From: JAGOBP01 sp964550855
GTDB taxonomy: Bacteria > Chloroflexota > Anaerolineae > Fen-1058
Assembly (NCBI GenBank): GCA_964550855.1
Contig: CAZKBQ010000006.1
Location: 48,614 to 112,613 of the forward strand
DNA: 64,000 bases
Reading direction: 5' to 3'
The notes under the pieces were generated by a model that saw only the letters and a list, made by a program, of their open reading frames with translations, did not search any database and was not told the origin of the DNA. Of the stretch, positions 35,573 to 44,166 are shown piece after piece. The translations under genes and the position numbers were made by a program. Within the stretch, counting starts at the first letter, position 1. Each line of letters opens with the position of its first letter.

Positions 35573-35602
35573 AAAAGGCCGTGGACAGATCTCCACGGCC
35601 TT
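35573..35602 (-). terminator. Intrinsic terminator 2 in the ABC-GNAT leader
   Basis: An 11-bp perfect stem (arms 35575-35585 and 35592-35602, AAGGCCGTGGA against its complement) with a 6-base loop, followed on the minus strand by TTTTTGTTTG. It lies 34 bp upstream of the ABC ATPase start codon, so transcription must pass it for the operon to be expressed. Confidence 0.85.
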
Positions 35603-35630
35603 CGGCGCAAATGGCGCCCTTGCGAGAAAT

Positions 35631-35663
35631 AAAAAGGCCGTGGGAGAGAGCGCCCACGGCCTT
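35631..35663 (-). terminator. Intrinsic terminator 1 in the ABC-GNAT leader
   Basis: An 11-bp perfect stem (arms 35634-35644 and 35653-35663) with an 8-base loop, followed on the minus strand by TTTTTATTT. Its arms share the core GGCCGTGG with terminator 2, so arms of the two can swap partners. A small stem (GGCGC/GCGCC, 35604-35618) lies between them. Confidence 0.85.
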
Positions 35664-35680
35664 GTGACAGTCAGTTCTGT

Positions 35681-35779
35681 CTACCGAGCAACAGGCGCAC
35701 TCCGATAAGGCACAGCAGCCGAAACGCCAGCAGCGATCCGGTTGCGAAACATGCCATGGGTAAAGGCGATGTATACCAT
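35681..35779 (-). CDS. Possible leader peptide of the ABC-GNAT operon
   Basis: A 32-codon frame (MVYIAFTHGMFRNRI at its start, PYRSAPVAR at its end) opens 41 bp after the promoter's -10 box and closes 18 bp before terminator 1. An AAAGGA element lies about 12 bases before its ATG. An in-frame ATG at 35752 would give 23 residues. Size and place fit a regulatory leader peptide; whether it is translated is not shown by the sequence. Confidence 0.45.
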   Translation of the reverse strand: MVYIAFTHGMFRNRIAAGVSAAVPYRSAPVAR

Positions 35780-35819
35780 TGGTGTGCGCCGTCCTTTCTT
35801 AGGATGTACTACGTCGGGC

Positions 35820-35849
35820 ATCTTACCACACATTGCAAAGCGATGTCAA
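35820..35849 (-). promoter_or_regulatory. Promoter of the ABC-GNAT operon
   Basis: On the minus strand TTGACA (35849-35844), an 18-bp spacer and TAAGAT (35825-35820). The start codon of the first structural gene is 280 bp downstream. The stretch 35542-35901 therefore consists of this promoter, the possible leader peptide and two terminators. Confidence 0.8.
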
Positions 35850-35901
35850 GCACTTTCGAAAATTTCACACAAAGCTGACGTGTTTGTCGCGCGAATGTCA
35901 C

Positions 35902-36162
35902 TCAGCAATGAGGGGCAGTGGCCTGTTCCAGCCACGCCAGATAGGCAAACGCGTGCGCGTCACTTGTGCCGCACATCTCAAGCGAAGGCTGCAAGTTGAC
36001 ACAGACGGCAGGACGCTCAGGGCGGCCAAACAGCGCGCAGCGATTGTCGTCGGTCAGCTGCACACAGCGCGCACCGGCCGGCTTGCCGCCGGGCATACCC
36101 GGAATGGGTGAAGAAATGGACAGTTCGATGCAACACGCGGCGCAGCCGACGCGGCAGTCCAC
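35902..36162 (-). CDS. YkgJ-type cysteine-cluster protein
   Basis: An 86-residue protein starting VDCRVGCAACCIEL with further cysteines in GARCVQL, NRCALFGRPERPAVC and LEMCGTS. This CxxxCxxCC pattern is that of the YkgJ/UPF0153 family, likely zinc or iron-sulfur binding. The GTG start at 36162 shares one base with the TAG stop of the FAH-family gene, so the two are translationally coupled. Function unknown. Confidence 0.85.
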   Translation of the reverse strand: MDCRVGCAACCIELSISSPIPGMPGGKPAGARCVQLTDDNRCALFGRPERPAVCVNLQPSLEMCGTSDAHAFAYLAWLEQATAPHC

Positions 36163-37025
36163 TAGGCCCCCACCCGATTGCGCAGCACGCCGATCCGCTC
36201 GATCTCCACTTCCACCACGTCGCCCGGCTTCAGGAACTCCGGCGGCTTGCGCGCAAAGCCCACGCCGCTGGGCGTGCCCGTGGCGATGATGTCGCCCGCG
36301 TCCAGCGTCATGCCGCGCGACAAAATCTCGACGATGGCCGGGATGTTGAAGATCATGTAGCGCGTATTGGAACTCTGCTTGACCACGCCGTTGACGCGAC
36401 AGGTGATGTCCAGCGCCTGCGGATCGGCGATCTCGTCGGCGGTGACGATCCACGGCCCGATGGGACACGCGCCGTCCAACGATTTGCCTTTGAAGAACTG
36501 GCTGTGGTTCGATTGCAGATCGCGCGCGGAGACATCGTTCAGGCACGTATAACCAAAGATGTGATCGAACGCGGCTGAAGCGGGGATGTTCTTGCCGCCC
36601 CGACCGATGATCACGGCCAGCTCGGCCTCCCAGTCGATGTCGGCACTCACCGCCGCGTCGAAGGGAATGACGCCATCGGGCCGGTTGATGGTGTGCGTGG
36701 CTTTGGTGAAGAAGACCGGGTGTTGGTGCTGTTTGAACTCGCGGCCGCGCGCTTCGGCACTTTCTTTGGCGTGTTCCACGTAGTTCAGGCCCAGACACAT
36801 GACGTTGCGCCGCACCCGCGGGATCGGCGCGAGGAGGGTCACGGCCTCGATCGGCACGGCGGGCCGATCGGGGGTGAGGAATGATCGGGCCTGCGCCAGC
36901 GCCGCTGATCCGCCGTCGATCAGGCTCAGCATGTCGGGCGCAATCGCCGAGAGATCGATCACACCCCGATCGGTGATGGCGCCGATGGCGGTCCGCCCGT
37001 CAAGTTCATAGGTGGCTAATTTCAC
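36162..37025 (-). CDS. Fumarylacetoacetate hydrolase (FAH) family protein
   Basis: A 287-residue enzyme of the FAH superfamily, which cleaves C-C bonds in beta-dicarbonyl compounds or decarboxylates/isomerises aromatic ring-fission products. Metal-site segments are CLGLNYVEHAKES, DWEAELAVIIGRGGKNI (E, E, D ligands) and GYTCLNDVSARDLQ. The end has IIATGTPSGVGFAR. Many relatives are annotated as hydroxymuconate isomerase or ureidoglycolate lyase; the substrate cannot be fixed here. GTG start at 37025 behind GGAGG. Confidence 0.92.
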   Translation of the reverse strand: MKLATYELDGRTAIGAITDRGVIDLSAIAPDMLSLIDGGSAALAQARSFLTPDRPAVPIEAVTLLAPIPRVRRNVMCLGLNYVEHAKESAEARGREFKQHQHPVFFTKATHTINRPDGVIPFDAAVSADIDWEAELAVIIGRGGKNIPASAAFDHIFGYTCLNDVSARDLQSNHSQFFKGKSLDGACPIGPWIVTADEIADPQALDITCRVNGVVKQSSNTRYMIFNIPAIVEILSRGMTLDAGDIIATGTPSGVGFARKPPEFLKPGDVVEVEIERIGVLRNRVGA

Positions 37026-37102
37026 GGTGCGCCTCCGGTTGAAGTGGCCGTCATGCTATCACGGCGGCGGCGCAGCGTCAAGTATCGGGCGGCTTTTGGG
37101 GA

Positions 37103-37131
37103 TTGCGTGACCGGGCGAGGCGTATTACAAT
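37103..37131 (+). promoter_or_regulatory. ppk promoter
   Basis: TTGCGT (37103-37108), a 17-bp spacer and TACAAT (37126-37131), followed by a GGGGGAG ribosome site before the ATG at 37158. Confidence 0.65.
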
Positions 37132-37157
37132 CTTCCTAAGACATCGCGGGGGAGACC

Positions 37158-39305
37158 ATGACCCAGTTAGCCGAGTTGCTGGACGAAGTGCAGATCGATC
37201 CGACGCTGGATGACCCCAAGTTATACATCAATCGCGAGCTGAGCCAGCTGGAGTTCTTTCGCCGCGTGCTGGAAGAGGCGCAGAACCCCAACAACCCGCT
37301 GCTGGAGCGCGTGAAGTTCCTGTCGATCGTCGGCTCCAACCTGGACGAGTTTTACATGGTGCGGGTGGCCGGCATCCGCCAGCAGATCGATGCGGGTGTG
37401 CTCGATCTCTCGATCGACGGACTGACACCGGCCGAGCAGCTGGTAGCCATTCGGCGCATGTCGGTGCGGCTGATGAATGATTCGCGCGATTGTCTGCTGC
37501 ACAGCTTGCTGCCCGAACTGGACAACACGGGGATCCACGTGCTGGAATACTCGCAGTTGAACGACACCCAGCGCGCCAGAGTGGATGAGTATTTCGATCA
37601 GGTCGTGTTTCCGGTGTTGACGCCGCTGGCCGTTGATCCGGGCCGGCCGTTTCCGCACATTTCCAACCTCAGTCTCAACCTGGCCGTCATCATCCGCGAT
37701 CGCAAGGGCATCGAGCGCTTTGCGCGCGTCAAGGTGCCGGATACGCTGCCGCGCCTCACACCCATCAAGCGCTCGTCCGGAGCGACGCGCAAGGACGGCA
37801 CGGTGCCGTTTCATCATTATTTCGTCTGGCTGGAACAGTTGATCGCCGCGCACATCGATCGGCTGTTTCCCGGCATGGAGGTGGTGGAAGCGCACCCCTT
37901 CCGCGTGGTGCGCGACGCCGATCTGGAGATCCAGGAACTGGAAGCGATGGATTTGTTGGAAAGCATGGAGGCGACTGTGCGCCAGCGTCGCTTCGGCACG
38001 GTGGTCAAAGTCACCGTCAACAGCGCCATGCCCGCCCACATCCGCGCCATCCTCATCGAGAACCTGGAGATGGACCCCAACGATGTGTACACCATCGACG
38101 GGCCGCTGGGCCTGAGCAGCCTGATGGGCTTGTACAACATCGATCGGCACGAGCTGAAAGAGCTGCCGTTTGTGCCGGCCCTGCCCGCTCCGCTCAAGGG
38201 CAAGAACTACAACGGCAACATCTTCGACGCCATTCGCCGGCAGGACATTTTGCTGCATCACCCCTATGATTCGTTCAGCCCCGTCATCGACTTCCTGCGC
38301 ACGGCGGCGCGCGACCCCGATGTGATGGCCATCAAGCAGACGCTGTATCGCGTGGGCCGGCGCGCGCCGGTGGTGGAAGCGCTGCTGGAGGCCAGCCAGA
38401 ACAGCAAGCAGGTGGCCGTGCTGGTGGAATTAAAGGCGCGCTTTGACGAGGAGAGCAACATCGGCTGGGCGCGCGCGCTGGAAAAAGAGGGCGTGCACGT
38501 GGTGTACGGCCTGCTGGGCCTCAAGACCCATTCCAAGATCGCGCTGGTGGTGCGCCGCGAAGGCGACGGCATCCGCCGCTACGTGCACCTGGCGACCGGC
38601 AACTATAACGCCGTCACCGCGCAGCTGTACACCGATCTGGGCTTCTTCACCGCCGATGAAGCCATCGGCGCGGACGCCACCGATCTGTTCAACTACCTCA
38701 CCGGGTTCTCCGGCAAGACCGACTATCGCAAACTGCTGGTCGCGCCCATCAATTTGCGATCGCGCATGACCGAGCTGATCAAACGCGAGATCGAGCATCA
38801 GCGCAAGCACAAGAACGGCCATCTGATCTTCAAAATGAACGCGCTGGTGGACAAGCCGATGATCCAGCTGCTCTATCAAGCCTCGCAGGCGGGCGTCAAG
38901 GTCGATCTACTGGTGCGCAGCATCTGCTGTCTGCGGCCCGGCCTGCCCGGCATCAGCGACAACATCCGCGTCATCAGCGTGGTGGGCCGCTTCCTGGAAC
39001 ACAGCCGCATCTACTACTTCCACAACAACGGCCACGAAGAAATGTACCTGGGCAGCGCCGATCTGATGCCGCGCAATATCGATCACCGCGTGGAAGTGTT
39101 GTTCCCCATCGAGCACGCGCGGCACGTTCAGCATCTGCGCGACGATGTGCTGAACATCTACCTGGCCGACACCGCCCGGGCGCGCCGCCTGCTGCCCGAT
39201 GGGACGTACGAAGCCGTCAAGCCCAAAGGCGATCAGCCGCCGTTTAACAGCCAGACCTGGCTCATCACCCACCGGCCGGATTATCTGGTCACCGAAGAAG
39301 CGTAA
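37158..39305 (+). CDS. ppk1: Polyphosphate kinase 1
   Basis: Makes inorganic polyphosphate from ATP by reversible phosphate transfer. The 715 residues show the N domain (LYINRELSQLEFFRRVLEEA), the head domain and two catalytic phospholipase-D-like domains. The phosphorylated histidine is His458 in LKTHSKIAL and the second catalytic histidine His622 in YFHNNGHEEMYLG (compare His435 and His592 in E. coli). Length is normal. It stands alone with its own promoter and a strong terminator behind it; phosphate storage is the likely role. Confidence 0.97.
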   Translation: MTQLAELLDEVQIDPTLDDPKLYINRELSQLEFFRRVLEEAQNPNNPLLERVKFLSIVGSNLDEFYMVRVAGIRQQIDAGVLDLSIDGLTPAEQLVAIRRMSVRLMNDSRDCLLHSLLPELDNTGIHVLEYSQLNDTQRARVDEYFDQVVFPVLTPLAVDPGRPFPHISNLSLNLAVIIRDRKGIERFARVKVPDTLPRLTPIKRSSGATRKDGTVPFHHYFVWLEQLIAAHIDRLFPGMEVVEAHPFRVVRDADLEIQELEAMDLLESMEATVRQRRFGTVVKVTVNSAMPAHIRAILIENLEMDPNDVYTIDGPLGLSSLMGLYNIDRHELKELPFVPALPAPLKGKNYNGNIFDAIRRQDILLHHPYDSFSPVIDFLRTAARDPDVMAIKQTLYRVGRRAPVVEALLEASQNSKQVAVLVELKARFDEESNIGWARALEKEGVHVVYGLLGLKTHSKIALVVRREGDGIRRYVHLATGNYNAVTAQLYTDLGFFTADEAIGADATDLFNYLTGFSGKTDYRKLLVAPINLRSRMTELIKREIEHQRKHKNGHLIFKMNALVDKPMIQLLYQASQAGVKVDLLVRSICCLRPGLPGISDNIRVISVVGRFLEHSRIYYFHNNGHEEMYLGSADLMPRNIDHRVEVLFPIEHARHVQHLRDDVLNIYLADTARARRLLPDGTYEAVKPKGDQPPFNSQTWLITHRPDYLVTEEA

Positions 39306-39339
39306 GGGCGCGGCTGCGTGCCCGGCCGCACAAAACAAA

Positions 39340-39368
39340 CAGGGGCAGCCTCCTTGAGGCTGCCCCTG
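39340..39368. terminator. Bidirectional terminator between ppk1 and the PlsC-type gene
   Basis: A perfect 13-bp stem (39340-39352 with 39356-39368) and a 3-base loop CTT. It lies 35 bp after the ppk1 stop and 18 bp from the stop of the convergent acyltransferase gene, so it can serve both. Confidence 0.75.
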
Positions 39369-39385
39369 CGCCAACCGCCGGGCCG

Positions 39386-40741
39386 CTAACCGAAGAAGAT
39401 CGATCGGCGCTGCGACAGCCGCTGGCGGATCATGTTCTGCACGATGTTGCGCACCTGCTCGGTCAGCTGCTGCACCAACATCAGGTTCTGTTCAGATCGC
39501 GGCGGGTACTGATCGGTGGGGATCGGTTCGCCGATGTCGATGTACCACTTGGTCGGCAGCGGCACAAAGCCGAACAGGCCCAGCCACGGGAACGTCGGCG
39601 AAATGGGGAAGTACGGCATGCCCGTCACCTTGGCCATGAAGTCGGACTTGGCCAGTGAGATGTACGTCTCTTCCGCACCGACGATCGCCACCGGGATGAT
39701 GGGCGCCTGGGAGCGCAGCGCCATCTTCACAAAGCCGCCCCGCCCGAAGCGCGCCAGCTTATACCGATCCTTGTAGAGTTTGCCCACGCCCTTGTACCCT
39801 TCGGGGAAGACGGCCACCAGCTGATCCTGCTCCAGCAAACGCGCACCGTTGTCCTCCGTTGCCAGCGCCTGACCCAGCTTCACAAACAAATCGGAAATGA
39901 ACGGCAGTGTGGGGAACCACGTCGCGTACAGCGTGCGCACCAGCCGCTGCGCCGGATGCTCCAGCAGCAGGCCCATGCCCAGCATCGAGCCGTCGAAGGG
40001 CAGCTGCCCGGAATGATTGGCGACCAGCAGCGCGCGGCCTTCTTCGGGCACGTTCTCCACACCCGTCAGCGTCACGCGCCAATAGGTCTTGTACAAAAAC
40101 TCAAAGAACGGCCGCACCGCCTCCATATACTCGCGATCGAAGCCCCATTCGTCGGTCTCGTATTCGCCCGTCAGCCGCCGCTGGATCACACTGGTCTGCA
40201 TCGACACGGACGAGCTCAGCATATACCATAAGCCGCGCCATGTGTCCGCGTCAAACAGGTCTTCGCTGATGAACTTGCGCGCCTTGTCAAACAGCGTGGC
40301 CTGAACTTCGGGCGGCACCAGGCTGGCCGCCTGCCCCAGCACACCCGTCAGGCCTTCGGCCGCAAACGGCGGCGGGTTGTAGGCCGGTTGAATCTGCCGC
40401 AGCCGCGCAATCAACTCGTTCACCTCGGTCATAAACTGCTGGTGCAGCGCTTCCAGCGGCACCTCGGCGGGCGGCGTCTCGTCGGGCGAAGACGCTTCAT
40501 CGGCTGACGGCTCGTTCGAACCATCAGGCGCCGGTTCGATGGCGACCGTTTCCAGGCCGGCCGGTAATTTCCGGGAACGGCGGCGGCGCGGCTGCGCGGC
40601 GGCCTCGATCGGTCTATCGCTCCCCGACGGCTGCTCTTCGATATGGTGCAGCGCGGCTTCCACTTTGGACTTGCCGCCACGGCGCGGCGTGGTCGATTTG
40701 GCGTGGGTCTTGCGGCGCGATGCTTTCTTCGGCTCAGCCAT
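39386..40741 (-). CDS. PlsC-type acyltransferase with long basic/acidic N-terminal region
   Basis: A 451-residue acyltransferase. The catalytic block is at about 235-400: NHSGQLPFD (HX4D motif), FPEGYKG (substrate glycerol-phosphate-site motif) and IIPVAIVGAEE. The first 110 residues are low-complexity, rich in Lys/Arg then Glu/Pro, unlike normal PlsC. The family moves acyl chains onto lysophosphatidate or other alcohols. The ATG at 40741 is chosen for its GGGGAG site 7 bases upstream. It overlaps the SDR gene by 8 bp and is the last gene of the SCP2-AAR-SDR operon, which suggests lipid ester formation. Confidence 0.88.
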   Translation of the reverse strand: MAEPKKASRRKTHAKSTTPRRGGKSKVEAALHHIEEQPSGSDRPIEAAAQPRRRRSRKLPAGLETVAIEPAPDGSNEPSADEASSPDETPPAEVPLEALHQQFMTEVNELIARLRQIQPAYNPPPFAAEGLTGVLGQAASLVPPEVQATLFDKARKFISEDLFDADTWRGLWYMLSSSVSMQTSVIQRRLTGEYETDEWGFDREYMEAVRPFFEFLYKTYWRVTLTGVENVPEEGRALLVANHSGQLPFDGSMLGMGLLLEHPAQRLVRTLYATWFPTLPFISDLFVKLGQALATEDNGARLLEQDQLVAVFPEGYKGVGKLYKDRYKLARFGRGGFVKMALRSQAPIIPVAIVGAEETYISLAKSDFMAKVTGMPYFPISPTFPWLGLFGFVPLPTKWYIDIGEPIPTDQYPPRSEQNLMLVQQLTEQVRNIVQNMIRQRLSQRRSIFFG

Positions 40742-41915
40742 TGCCATTCTCCCCGGCGTCATCGCCTGGCGTTTCCATCACCGGCACATCCGCCGACATA
40801 TCCGGTTCAAACATCATATCGTCCAGCTCTGAAACGTCTTTTTTCGCCCGGCGGGCGCGGCGGCGCGGCGCCGCGTACCGTTCGGCCTCTTCCGCGGCTC
40901 GCTGGCGGGCCCGTCTGCGCCGCTCGATGGTATCGCGCAGGCGCTGCTCGTCAAACGCCAGCGCCGATTCTTCCGGCAGATACTGCCGCAAGCGCGACTG
41001 CGCCGCAAATTCGCGCAGCGCCTCCTCGGCCGTATACTGCGGTGTAAACTCCAGTTCCTCGCGCATCCGGCGCACATCGCCCACTACCGGATAGCGCAGG
41101 TAGTTCAGGTCCAGCGGCGCGATGCTCGGCCCGATCAACGACACCGCGGCGTAGGCCAGCGGATGCAGCACCGGGATGGGCATTTTGCCGGCCAGCCCCA
41201 CGATCTTCATCAGCGGCAGTGGCCCATCGGCGGCGATGTTGAACGTGCCGGGCGCGTCGCGGTTCACCGCGTGCACAATGGCGGCCACCACGTCGTCCTC
41301 GTGGATGACCTGCATCATCGGATCGAAGCCCATCAGCAGCGGCGCGGTCTCTTCGCGCAGAAAGCGCGTCATGGGCGTGTCGCACTTGGGGCCGATGATG
41401 TGCGCAAAGCGCAGCACCGTCAGCATCACGTCCGGCACCTGCCCGCGAAAGCCGCTGCAGAAGCCTTCGATTTCCACCAGATCGCGCACATAACCATAGC
41501 CGCGTTTGCCGTTCAGCGGGTGCTCCTCGCGCAGAAACGCGGAATTGCCCGGCTCCGCGCCGTATACCGCCGTGCTGCTCATCCAGATCAGCTTGCGCAC
41601 GCCGGCCTCGGCCGCCGCGCCGAAGATCTTCATCGTGCCCATCACATTCAAGTCAAAGGTGCTTTCGCTGGGATGCACGCTCTCGTTAAAGGCCAGATGA
41701 CAGATCGTGTCCACCTGTTCTTCGCGGAACAGTTCCACCAGCAGCGGATTGCGAATATCAGCCTGGATGAAGTCCAGGTCCCTAATCTCCTCCTCCGGCG
41801 GCTCGGCATCCAGTCCGATGACGTGAACGTCGTCCTGCCGCAGCAGGCGCTCGGCCGCGCGCCTCCCCCAATAACCGGCCACGCCGTCCACCAGTATCAC
41901 GCGCTTGTCCGTCAT
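40734..41915 (-). CDS. NAD(P)-dependent epimerase/SDR with charged C-terminal tail
   Basis: A 393-residue extended short-chain dehydrogenase. The N-terminus reads RVILVDGVAGYWGRRAA, a degenerate dinucleotide-binding glycine motif. The usual Tyr-x3-Lys active site is uncertain: the region reads STAVYGAEPG and later RGYGYVRDLVE, with no clear lysine four residues after a tyrosine. Residues about 310-393 are an arginine-rich helix followed by an acidic tail (DDMMFEPDMSADVPVME), not part of the usual fold. It is cotranscribed with acyl-reductase-like and acyltransferase genes, so a lipid substrate is likely. Confidence 0.8.
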   Translation of the reverse strand: MTDKRVILVDGVAGYWGRRAAERLLRQDDVHVIGLDAEPPEEEIRDLDFIQADIRNPLLVELFREEQVDTICHLAFNESVHPSESTFDLNVMGTMKIFGAAAEAGVRKLIWMSSTAVYGAEPGNSAFLREEHPLNGKRGYGYVRDLVEIEGFCSGFRGQVPDVMLTVLRFAHIIGPKCDTPMTRFLREETAPLLMGFDPMMQVIHEDDVVAAIVHAVNRDAPGTFNIAADGPLPLMKIVGLAGKMPIPVLHPLAYAAVSLIGPSIAPLDLNYLRYPVVGDVRRMREELEFTPQYTAEEALREFAAQSRLRQYLPEESALAFDEQRLRDTIERRRRARQRAAEEAERYAAPRRRARRAKKDVSELDDMMFEPDMSADVPVMETPGDDAGENGNG

Positions 41916-41964
41916 ACACTGGTCTCCTGTTCACCCCGCCCCATCGCGCCGGGCGAGGTTGAGA

Positions 41965-44160
41965 TCAATTCCTGCGTGGTTTGATGAGCTGCCACACGCC
42001 CAGCACGGCCAGGCTCAACGTCGCGCCCAGGCCCGCCCACTTGGCAAACTCGTCATTGCTCCGCGCGCCGACGTGCTTGCTCATCGGCGGAATGGCGGCC
42101 AGCTTGATCGCGCCGTCCCGTTTTACGCGCGCCAGTTCTGCCGGATCATTCCGCAGCCGATCGGCTGCGGCGCGTTTCTCGGCGATGTCGTCATCGGTGA
42201 TGTATCGGCCGAATGAGCGCAGCCCGGCCAGCTGGTACTGGTGCTTCTTGAACAGCCGATAGATTTCCTTGACCCGCTCGATCTCGATATTGCGGCCCAG
42301 CGTGTAGTCCTCAAAGCGGCCCTCCATCGCCAGCAGCGATGTCTCCGCCAGACACGCATACGCCGTCTTGGGCGGCAGACCGATGTCGTAGCCAAAGTCA
42401 ATGTCGCCCGGGATCAGCACTTCGCCGCTTTCAATCACCAGTACATCGGGGCGCAGCGCCGCCTCCTGCGGATTGATGTCTTCGGGTCGCGCCACATCGC
42501 AGATGACGGCGCCCGGTTTGCACTGCGTGATGTCGATCACGCGCTGCCCGAACGCCGACGTGGCCGTGACGATCAGATCGCAATCGGCGATGTACTCGTC
42601 GGCCTTAGTGGCAATCGTGATTTCCGCGCCGGGCGTTTCGGCCTGGATGCGGCGCTTCAGATCGATCAGCCGCTCCGGTTCGATCGAGACCAGCACGACG
42701 TTATAGATCGCCTGGGCCAGCAGGCGGGCGCACACGCTCCCGATCGATCCGGTGGCCCCGACGACCATTGCCTTGCCCTTCGTCAGATCGGTGGCGCCCA
42801 TTTTGATCACGGCCTGCTTGGCCGCTTCCAGTGTGGCCGCCACGGTCAGCGAGTTGCCGCTGGTGATGGCGATGTCGGCTTCGTGCGCCACGGTGATGCC
42901 CGCGTCGCCGACCACGCTGGTGAAGGCCCCCAGCCCCATGATGCGCGCGCCCAGCCGCTCGGCCATGCGCGCCGCCTTGTTCAGCCGCTCGTAAGTAAAG
43001 CGCTCGCCGCGCATCATCATCTGGCGCGGCGTAGCCCCCAGTGAAATGAGATACCCTTCGATCTTCTGGCCGGTCACCGGTGACTGTCCGCCTGTGACGC
43101 GCGACAGATACATCGGCGGCAGATAAGCGGCGGCGGCTTCCACCAACGAATCGGGTAGCAGCTTCGTCCAGCGGAAGGCCGGATGCGCGTGGATGAAGCG
43201 CACATCCAGCGGATGGATGACGAAGGCAAATTTGTTGACGCCGGCTTCGTCGGGCTGCAAATAGCGGATGTGCGGCTGCCAATCGATGCTGGCGATCAGA
43301 TCGAGGTATGTGTTCTCATCCAGCGGCAGCGCGGGATCGGGCCGCAGCGCGGCCAACACGGCCTCGATGGTCGCCGCCGACCAGCGTCCCAACTCGGCCC
43401 GGCCCGCCAGCGACGGCATCAGCGTGACGACGATGGCCGCGCCGCGCGCGGTGAGATCGTGCAGGTCTTCTTCGCCGGCGTGTTCAACCACGATGGTTTT
43501 GTGCTTCAACTTTGCGGGCGCGTAGCGCCGAATGGCGCCGATGTCGCCTGCGATGACATCCGCCCAATCGAACGGCGCCGCAGCCCGCGGTTGGCCGGGT
43601 GAACCGGCCGGCGGCAGCAGACGACGAAACGGCGCGTCTTTGAGTTGATCGAGCGTGAGGGTGGCGGCCTGATCGAGCGTGCGGCGGCTGCCCACGCCGG
43701 GCAGATCGGGCAGGGCAAAATACACCAGCGGATCGGCATAACGCAGACTGGAACTGTGCCGATACAGCGCCTGTGACAGGCCGCCGTGATTGAGGCCGGG
43801 CGTCAGCAGAATACGCTTTTCTGCGAAGATGCCCGGCTGTGCCCGATCGGCCAGGATCACGCCCCAGCGTTCCAACCCGCCGCGCACGCCGCTGCCATCC
43901 ACCACAGGCGTGCGCGCGGCAGCCGCCGGGAGTGAAGAACCGATCGGGTGTTGACGGACGACGCCGCCCAGCGCCAGCCGCGCCGGCAGCCCTTCCAGCC
44001 CGATCGCATCCACCTGCCCGTCGGCCCGCTCGATCAATTGGCGGGCCGCCGCGCCATCGCCGTGACAACCGGCGCGCTTGATTTCAATCGTGTGACCCAG
44101 AAATTCGACGGCCTCGGTTTCTTCGCCGTCGCCGAGGTGAATGACGAGCAGGTGCTTCAT
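41965..44160 (-). CDS. Acyl-ACP-reductase (AAR)-like enzyme with N-terminal extension and tail anchor
   Basis: A 731-residue protein. Residues about 310-660 align by eye with the cyanobacterial long-chain acyl-ACP reductase, which makes fatty aldehydes. Matching segments are VTGQKIEGYL, GLGAFTSVVGDAG, ITSGNSLT, the NADPH motif VGATGSIGSVCARLL (468 onward), and AYACLAETSLLAMEG with Cys603 at the place of the catalytic cysteine. The first 300 residues (with LLTPGLNHGGLSQALYRHSS) match no family I know. The last 25 residues contain a single membrane helix, WAGLGATLSLAVLGVWQLI, a tail anchor. It starts 6 bp after the SCP2 gene. Fatty aldehyde production at a membrane or lipid surface is the likely role. 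Confidence 0.82.
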   Translation of the reverse strand: MKHLLVIHLGDGEETEAVEFLGHTIEIKRAGCHGDGAAARQLIERADGQVDAIGLEGLPARLALGGVVRQHPIGSSLPAAAARTPVVDGSGVRGGLERWGVILADRAQPGIFAEKRILLTPGLNHGGLSQALYRHSSSLRYADPLVYFALPDLPGVGSRRTLDQAATLTLDQLKDAPFRRLLPPAGSPGQPRAAAPFDWADVIAGDIGAIRRYAPAKLKHKTIVVEHAGEEDLHDLTARGAAIVVTLMPSLAGRAELGRWSAATIEAVLAALRPDPALPLDENTYLDLIASIDWQPHIRYLQPDEAGVNKFAFVIHPLDVRFIHAHPAFRWTKLLPDSLVEAAAAYLPPMYLSRVTGGQSPVTGQKIEGYLISLGATPRQMMMRGERFTYERLNKAARMAERLGARIMGLGAFTSVVGDAGITVAHEADIAITSGNSLTVAATLEAAKQAVIKMGATDLTKGKAMVVGATGSIGSVCARLLAQAIYNVVLVSIEPERLIDLKRRIQAETPGAEITIATKADEYIADCDLIVTATSAFGQRVIDITQCKPGAVICDVARPEDINPQEAALRPDVLVIESGEVLIPGDIDFGYDIGLPPKTAYACLAETSLLAMEGRFEDYTLGRNIEIERVKEIYRLFKKHQYQLAGLRSFGRYITDDDIAEKRAAADRLRNDPAELARVKRDGAIKLAAIPPMSKHVGARSNDEFAKWAGLGATLSLAVLGVWQLIKPRRN

Positions 44161-44166
44161 GGGCGC

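Noticed and set aside
35573..35663. T-box or metabolite riboswitch
   Set aside because: No T-box sequence or known aptamer core is visible. The two hairpins are plain intrinsic terminators, and attenuation by a leader peptide is the simpler reading.
35902..36798. 298-codon minus-strand frame as one protein
   Set aside because: Only the last 86 codons are real (YkgJ type). The upstream part is an out-of-frame reading of the FAH-family gene.
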